Shown here piece after piece: positions 58,401 to 64,000 of a DNA stretch of 64,000 nt; position 1 is the stretch's first letter, and each line of letters begins with the position of its first letter. The stretch is from Burhinus oedicnemus (taxonomy: Eukaryota; Chordata; Aves; Charadriiformes; Burhinidae): the NCBI GenBank assembly GCA_008921705.1, contig VFFE01007214.1:50101-114100 (forward strand), in the 5' to 3' direction. The notes beneath the pieces were generated by a model. That model had not been told where the DNA came from. It searched no databases and saw nothing but the letters and a program-made list of their open reading frames with translations. Both the position numbers and the translations under genes were made by a program.

Positions 58401-61400
58401 ATAAGGACAGGAAGCATCAATTGAAGTGCTGCCAGACTTTGTTCTGTACAACGAAGGTGTAGTTTTTCTGTGAATTCTGAAGTCTCAGAATTAACTTAAA
58501 TCTCATATTTTCAACCCAAGAGCGCTCCCAATGATACCTGTCAGCATTACAATCCACTGCTCTGTTACCTGTTTGTACCAGAAAGGAAATACGGTACATA
58601 CAACTAAGCACCATAATACTTGCATCTCTACAGATTGACTTAATAATTCCAAGGTAACCCATTTTAGACTTTAAAAGTCCAGCCAGCGATATCTTCAATA
58701 TCATGCAGCCAGGAAACAGTAAGTGTAGAAAAAGAACAAACTCCTGGTAATCCAAGTGGTCACAAGCATAAGCTGCTATCGAGAGACTAATTTCAGGCTT
58801 TAATATTACTAAACATTCTAAATCTAGAATTAATAACAAACATATACTTTAACAGAAATTATGCTCTTTTTTATATTTGGTTTTTTTGAAAGCATTATCT
58901 AAATTAGTTATGGCAGAGTAGAAAAATACCTGAATAAATAGGAGACAGCAAAAAGTCATCACATTCCAAATGTGCAAACAAAGATCTAAATGAGGACAAA
59001 AAATAAATACATCTCATCTGGCTACCCACAGCCACCTTCCCTTCCTTCCCCACAAGGAAGGGAAAACAGTGCAACTTCACAGCCTCTCCTAAAATGGACT
59101 AATGTATTTGGGCTCCAGCAGGTAGAAACTCCTCACAACATTAAGCATTTTCGTCCTGGTTTGAGCAACACAGGATTAATTTCTTTTCTAATGCTCCGGA
59201 AAACTGTACTTTTAGGAGACTTTAGTGTCTGAATTTGTGAAAATATTTACTTTATAGCCAGCTATGGCATGCAGATTTCAAGGTCTCAGTGTTTTCAAGC
59301 TGGCCAGGTGCAGGGATGAGGAGGAGCGAGACCCAGGTGCTTTACCCCAGCTGGCCAACAGGATTATTTCATACCATGAACAGTACATTCAATAGAAATT
59401 AGAAAGTTTGCTGAGGAGTGCTCGCTCTCCCTTGATGGCAGCAATCCAGAGAACTTCTTGCCGGAGCCCTGAGCCCTTCCCTTCCTCCCCAAGCCGTAGT
59501 GCTCACAGTGTCCGGCATTGGCTGTCCCCTGCTGGGAGTGCACAGCTTCCTATGGATAGAATGGGCTGAGTATAATCCTCGTATATTTTATATTGGTATC
59601 GGGATCAATATTGGTTCATCAGTGTTATTAAGGTTAATTATCTAGTCTTATTCTATTAAATCTGTTTATATTTCAACCCCTGGACTTCCTTGGTTTTTCC
59701 CGATTCCCCTTCCTGGGTGGGGAGGGGTCATCAGGTGACAGAATAATTGTCTAAATGACAATAAATTGTTGTAGGTTTTTCAAACCATAACAGTTTTTCA
59801 CATAATGTAACAATAAACCTTTATTTAAAGATTTAAACACATGCACAGAGAAAAAAAAATTTAAAAAATGAAGCAAGAAAAGAATTAGAAATCTGGTAAA
59901 CAAAATACACCCACCAGAAAGGCACTGACTGCCAAACATCTCTGTCACGACTAGAAGTAACTAAAGGAAGAGATAAAAAGGAAGGAAGACGAAAATTAAA
60001 GCAAAAAAAAAAAAGTGCACAAATATACACATAGATATATACAAGATTTCATCCAAGGTGGGCAGCCAGGAGGAAGGGGGCATTTAAAGTTGTCATTCCC
60101 ATTCACCCAGGGCCACGCAGCGCTTATGCCCACACCAGGAACATGAACCGGGAACACACATCATCAGAAGGGAGCTGAAAATTCACGCAAAGCTGAACCT
60201 CAGACTACAGCCCTGTCCCCAGACAGGACTTTCTTTTTCTGCAAAGAGAGGCAACAGAACTGCCCATAACTAGGAACTTTTTATTTTTCAAAATAACTTC
60301 TGCTGAAAATTTCTACAGGACAAAACAGCTTCTGAAGAGCTACAACTAATTACCCAGTCATTTGTGAAACGCTAGGGAAGCGTTATAATTCAGGCTTGAT
60401 TCTGGGTTTTGTAGCAAAGTTTAATGAAAGCACCCACTAAAGGAGAGTAACAGCCCTGGAAAGGCACAGACAGCACTGGGTAATCCAGGCGGCCACAGAA
60501 ACCAAGAAGTCTCACTTACTCTATTTCTGTAACGCAGGTCTCCAGAAGTCAAAGCATTGTACACTTAGTTGTCGTAGATTACATTCAGTTTTTACAACAC
60601 TATGTTTTATTACAGTTGGGGAAGTATTTACAAAGGAAGATCACAAACAAGATGTTATCTCAGTTCATGGTGTTACCGTGGGGAACTATGCAGAGAAGAT
60701 TCATGTAATGTCTGCCTGTAGCATTAAGTCAAATTCTTTTTGATGCTATCTAATATCACTTTTTGCTACAGAATTCATTCATACAAGACATTCTAGTAAG
60801 ATCTCAGAGCTTCTCAACAACAAAGGATCAAAAACACTTTTTGGGACTAAGACGATTTATGTAAGAGAACAGACAGAAGCAGAGTCAAGTCTTTTTGCAG
60901 CTGCCTTTCAGGTCAGCGCTTCTGGATTACAACAGAAAAATGCAGGTTTCTAGGATGCACTGTCAGCACAAGCTTTACCCGCACAATGGCAACGGCAGGG
61001 CTCACTCACCGCCCCACGCAGCAACTGTAGCAGCCCAAGCAGTGTGGGGTTGCAGACCAGCCCTGGCCCTCGCAGACACCTGCGTGACAGTTCAGCTTAG
61101 AGACCTGTGCTCACCAGAGCAGCCTGAGAATAAACATGGTATTGGCAGGAAACATGCGTCTATAAATATCCTATTTTACACAGGCTGGAGTCTTCCACTA
61201 AATGGTGGTAAAGCGAGAAACAACTCCTCATCCCTGGACAACCTGGGGAGCTCTGTAAATGACCCTCACCGGAGCAGGAGGCCAGTTCTTGCACCCTAAC
61301 GCCATCCTTCACCTATCAAACACTTTTTTCCCTATTCTACTTGCTTCCCTTAAATGAAAGCCAGAAGATCAGAGGCCAAAAGCTACTAGGTAAACAGCGA

Positions 61401-62348
61401 CAACAAAAAAGTTTACCTTGCCAAAAAAAGGTGCCTTTGGACGCCCGACAAGCGCAGTGGTGAGCAGATCACCCACCCCTGGAGGAATGTAATGTCCCAG
61501 AGGGACCCAGCCCACAGCAGCAGGTCCCTGCTCCCTGCGCTGGGGCTGGCAAAGATCACCACTCGCCACCCCCTGCTAGTGACACTTCCCATAGATTTTT
61601 AAACAAACAAACAAATCTGTATCATTGATCACTAGCTTCCAGTTCAAATGCTTTTACCAACCACCATGCTTCTGTTAAGGTCTTGACAAACATATCTAAC
61701 TATCCTTCAGGTAACAAAGCTCTGCGACAGAGGCTTCCGTGGCTGCATTTTGTTCCACCTGGAAAAGTTACCTGAGCAAAAATAGAAAGAACTGGCCGCT
61801 TGCCCAGGATTCCCAGGCCTCCCCCATGACTAAGCTCTGCGTGTCACTGAATCCCAGCCCCTCACAAACCGCCCCTCGGGGTCCCAGCCCAAACAGCCGG
61901 GCCCGCCGCACAGGACGGTCCCTCTGCAGCAAGGGAGAAGGGAGAACAACCTGGGAGAGGGAAGAGGTGCCATCCATGACCTCCCTCCCCCCCCTGCACA
62001 GCCGCACTTCAAAGACGCCGGTGCCCCTAAGCCCCCGACCCCAGTGCCTCTGTGGGGACGCAGGGAGAGCTCTGCGGGCCCAGCGGAGCGGAGCAGCCGG
62101 CAGGGGCAGGTAAACCGTGGCCGGCGGGGCACACAGAGGTGCCCCGGCCGCCGGGAGGGAGGCCCACGGCCTGTCCCGCCGCCGGTCACAGCCCCTGCCC
62201 GGCCCGCCGCCTCCGGCCTCCCTGGGCTTTAAGAAGGCAGCCGTCAGGAAGGGCAGCCCGGGAGAAGACCAAGGACCACCTGGCCCCGCCGCTCCCCCGA
62301 CTCACGCTTGTACTCGGCCATCAGCCGTTTGAGCGCCGTCCCCGCCAT
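40408..62348 (-). CDS. UBE2G2: UBE2G2, ubiquitin-conjugating enzyme E2 G2 (complete)
   Basis: E2 enzyme of ER-associated degradation, the Ubc7 orthologue. It forms K48-linked ubiquitin chains with membrane E3 ligases such as gp78/AMFR. Six coding exons on the minus strand: 62306-62348 (ATG 62346-62348), 52652-52687, 52519-52564, 46457-46575, 42430-42570, 40408-40520 (TAA 40408-40410). They join in phase to 498 bases, 165 residues, the same length as human. Visible: N-terminal helix [17 protein letters not shown] motif at residues 79-81; catalytic Cys89 in DGRVCISIL (codon 42548-42550); the acidic loop [17 protein letters not shown] typical of the Ubc7/UBE2G class; C-terminus [13 protein letters not shown]. 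It differs from human, as I recall that sequence, at few places (FEYG for FEFG, EDREQFN for DDREQFY). Introns 1, 3 and 4 carry CR1 copies and intron 1 a solo LTR and an assembly gap. The promoter lies in a CpG island. Confidence 0.98.
43768..44535 (-). mobile_element. CR1 LINE fragment in UBE2G2 intron 4
   Basis: On the minus strand it encodes the C-terminal end of CR1 reverse transcriptase ([69 protein letters not shown]), with a frameshift near the 5' part. The 3' end (low coordinates) shows degenerate ATTCTNTG units. Same strand as UBE2G2. Truncated and inactive. Confidence 0.93.
48546..48920 (-). mobile_element. CR1 LINE 3' fragment in UBE2G2 intron 3
   Basis: Short 3' end only. The minus strand reads CR1 C-terminal peptide ([39 protein letters not shown]), followed by the usual short CR1 3' UTR. 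Heavily 5'-truncated. Confidence 0.9.
53444..53976 (-). mobile_element. CR1 LINE, 3' half, abutting an assembly gap
   Basis: The minus strand encodes the CR1 RT C-terminal region ([40 protein letters not shown]) and then the 3' UTR, ending near 53444. It runs directly into the N run at its 5' side. It probably belongs to the same insertion as the CR1 piece on the other side of the gap. Confidence 0.92.
53977..53996. other. Assembly gap (20 N)
   Basis: Twenty N inside a CR1 element. The flanks encode the endonuclease start on one side and the RT C-terminus on the other, so most of CR1 ORF2 is missing here. The N count looks nominal rather than a measured length. Confidence 0.98.
53997..54970 (-). 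mobile_element. CR1 LINE, 5' part (ORF1 end and ORF2 endonuclease start)
   Basis: Reading the minus strand from about 54970: an ORF1-like tail with [13 protein letters not shown], which resembles the last esterase block (D-x-x-H) of CR1 ORF1; then an intergenic part; then the ORF2 start with [20 protein letters not shown] and [18 protein letters not shown], the apurinic-like endonuclease N-terminus. Stops and frameshifts follow before the gap. Much longer at the 5' side than the other CR1 copies here. The upstream border is approximate. Confidence 0.8.
59151..59792 (+). mobile_element. Solo LTR of an endogenous retrovirus-like element
   Basis: About 640 bases in UBE2G2 intron 1 that look like an avian LTR. 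The start (GTCCTGGTTTG) and end (CAAACCATAACA) are near inverted repeats, as LTR termini are. Near the right end there is the phrase CTATTAAATCTGTTTATATT and an AATAAA at 59760-59765. No gag, pol or env frames lie next to it, so this is a solo LTR left by recombination. The exact ends and target-site duplication are not certain, and the family name was not assigned. Confidence 0.65.
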
Positions 62349-62650
62349 GGCGCGGCCCCGCCGCTCCCACAGCCGCTTCCGGGCGGGTGGCTAGAGAGGG
62401 CGGCCGCCTGCCGCTCCTCCTCCTCCTCCTCCTCCTCTAGGGTGCGCGGCCAGGCCTCCCAGAGCCGCGGCTGCGCATGCGCAGAGCGGCGCCGGCCGTG
62501 CGCAGCGCAGAGCGCCCCCCGGGCGGGAAAACTCAATTAGGGCCGAAACACTCAATTAGGTCGGCGGGAAACAGGCGATCCCGGTGGCGGTCCTTTAGTA
62601 AAGGGGCTGCAGGAGCGGGGGGTGAAACTACAGCCGCTCTGCGGGGAAGG
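61850..62650 (-). promoter_or_regulatory. UBE2G2: CpG island, UBE2G2 promoter and first exon
   Basis: GC- and CpG-rich stretch covering the UBE2G2 start codon (62348), the first donor (62305) and the upstream flank. No TATA box was seen. This is the expected housekeeping promoter. Boundaries were judged by eye. Confidence 0.75.
62414..62437. repeat. (CTC)8 trinucleotide tract in the UBE2G2 5' flank
   Basis: Eight CTC units on the plus strand (GAG on the gene's strand), 66-89 bases upstream of the ATG. It is a purine/pyrimidine tract in the 5' UTR or core promoter. Confidence 0.85.
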
Positions 62651-63974
62651 AAGAGTGCAAAAAGTTGTATTGCGAGGGAAAATTAGCTGTGAACGAGAGG
62701 GTGCAGCACGTACCCCGGGATTTATATGGGGCCAGGTGAAACTTCTGCTACCTCAGGAGTCTCCGAGGTAGACATCTGAAGGGCCGCTGTCATGTCCACC
62801 TCCCCACCAGGAAGGGGAGCACAGGCCAAGGCAAGGGGAGCGCAGCCAGGGGACAGGTAAGGCAGGAGACAGAGTACCAAACTATATTTACTGTATACAA
62901 CAGGAAAGGACAACAAAAAACGTACAAATTGGTGAATAAACAGCGAGACCTACAGGACCTCCCAGCCCATAGACAAGAAAACGAAGAAGAAAATGAGGGC
63001 CTTTCCAGCAAGATTCCCAGCAAGCGGGAGGTGATCCATGGTGGCCAAAGGGAGCTATGGGTCCCACAGAGCAGCAGAGGCCAACCTACTGCGGGACAAC
63101 AGGGTGGCCTTGGCAAAAACTCACCTGGACCAGCTCCCACACTGTCCGTGGAGCTCAAATCCATCACACAAACACCTTTAAAATCCAGTAACTTTGGGAA
63201 GGCAGTAGAGCAGATTATTATTTTTTGAACGCGTGCACACATCTCTCTCCTTGCTCACCAGAGTCCTGACAGCTCTTCTGCACATACAGCTTGGTGACAT
63301 TAAAAGGCGCTTTCCCTCCCCCGCATTTACAGATCGAGTTTATCTACCAAAAACAAGTATTAAAAAGAAACCTGAGGCCGCACACTGCTGGTACCAACTG
63401 AGAAACAGAGACATACTAAAGGGAGCAGGAGAATGGTGACAGGTTCTGCCCCATCGCTCGGCACACGGCTGAGGTCGCAGTGATGGGTTTCTTCTTACGA
63501 GCTTGCACAACAACAAAAAATACTGCTGCTCTATTATGAGCATTAGTTTTTTAGACCAGCTGCTCTGCTAACTCCGGTTCTGACAATAATTCAGGACAAA
63601 TCTAATTTCTGCATTAAAAAAGTGTATTTCAGACAACTTCATCATAATATGACAAAGCACATGTAAATCTGCAATATTTTAAACTCCGACGCTATACTAA
63701 GCGCTGTATCTGCATGTACCAGCCTTGTGTCATAGGCTTAATGCTTCTGAAATAATTGTGTTTGCAACACGCGCTAAAAACTTCAAATGAGCATCTCCTT
63801 TCCTTCCCATAGGCATATCTTAAAAGGAAATTTTTATGTTCACAATTGGCATGAAAATATACTGAATTATTTACATGATTAGAATTAAACAGAGGGGTAA
63901 GACCAACAAGAGCCAGGAATGAACACTCCATGTCCTAACACATGGATGAATATTTAGGCCACAGGTTTAAAGAG
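62650..63974. other. Unassigned sequence upstream of UBE2G2
   Basis: I see no coding exon here on either strand. Human synteny predicts the 3' end of SUMO3 (minus strand) next, but none of the frames reads as a SUMO protein. It could be SUMO3 3' UTR or intergenic DNA. Confidence 0.5.
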
Positions 63975-64000
63975 AAAAAAAAAAAAAAAAAAAAAAAAAA
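63975..64000. repeat. Poly(A) run at the window edge
   Basis: At least 26 A up to the last base. It may continue beyond the window. No AATAAA precedes it closely, so it is not obviously the tail of a retrocopy. Confidence 0.9.

Noticed and set aside
62650..64000. Possible SUMO3 coding exon at the right edge
   Set aside because: None of the frames on either strand shows the SUMO fold signature or the C-terminal QQTGG motif.

Overview
This is vertebrate nuclear DNA, almost certainly from a bird. Its protein-coding genes are split by GT-AG introns, it carries several CR1 LINE fragments with the ATTCTATG-type 3' tail, and its introns are short. The gene order TRPM2(+) - LRRC3(+) - TSPEAR(-) - UBE2G2(-) matches human 21q22.3 as I know it. 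I have not run any database search; identities rest on reading the exon translations against known family members.

Layout. 62-8018: the 3' half of TRPM2 (18 exons, transmembrane channel domain to NUDT9-H domain), then a 1.2 kb 3' UTR with a poly(A) signal at 9235. 9700-10270: a CpG island with a non-coding exon and a GT donor at 10032, the likely LRRC3 promoter. Its intron holds a 17-bp minisatellite. 11575-12333: single-exon LRRC3 coding sequence, poly(A) signal at 12903. 13703-28861 (minus strand): TSPEAR, complete in 12 coding exons, tail-to-tail with LRRC3. About 29.1-37.4 kb: GC-rich intergenic DNA in which I recognise no gene. 37.4-62.35 kb (minus strand): UBE2G2, complete in 6 coding exons with a long AT-rich 3' UTR, large introns carrying CR1 copies and a solo LTR, and a CpG-island promoter at about 61.85-62.65 kb. 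62.65-64.0 kb: no gene recognised. By human synteny SUMO3 should lie just beyond.

The four genes do not form a pathway; they are conserved neighbours. TRPM2 is an ADP-ribose-gated Ca2+-permeable cation channel. LRRC3 is a small single-pass leucine-rich-repeat membrane protein. TSPEAR is a secreted laminin-G/EAR-repeat protein. UBE2G2 is the ER-associated-degradation ubiquitin-conjugating enzyme.

Exon phases were checked for all three multi-exon genes and each gives an uninterrupted reading frame: TRPM2 764 aa visible, TSPEAR 675 aa, UBE2G2 165 aa. I found no previously undescribed biological system. The most notable observations are the 17-bp repeat with one inverted unit, an assembly gap inside a long CR1 that keeps ORF1-esterase-like and endonuclease parts, the compact keratin-associated-protein-free first intron of an intact TSPEAR, and a sharp base-composition change near 37.3 kb.
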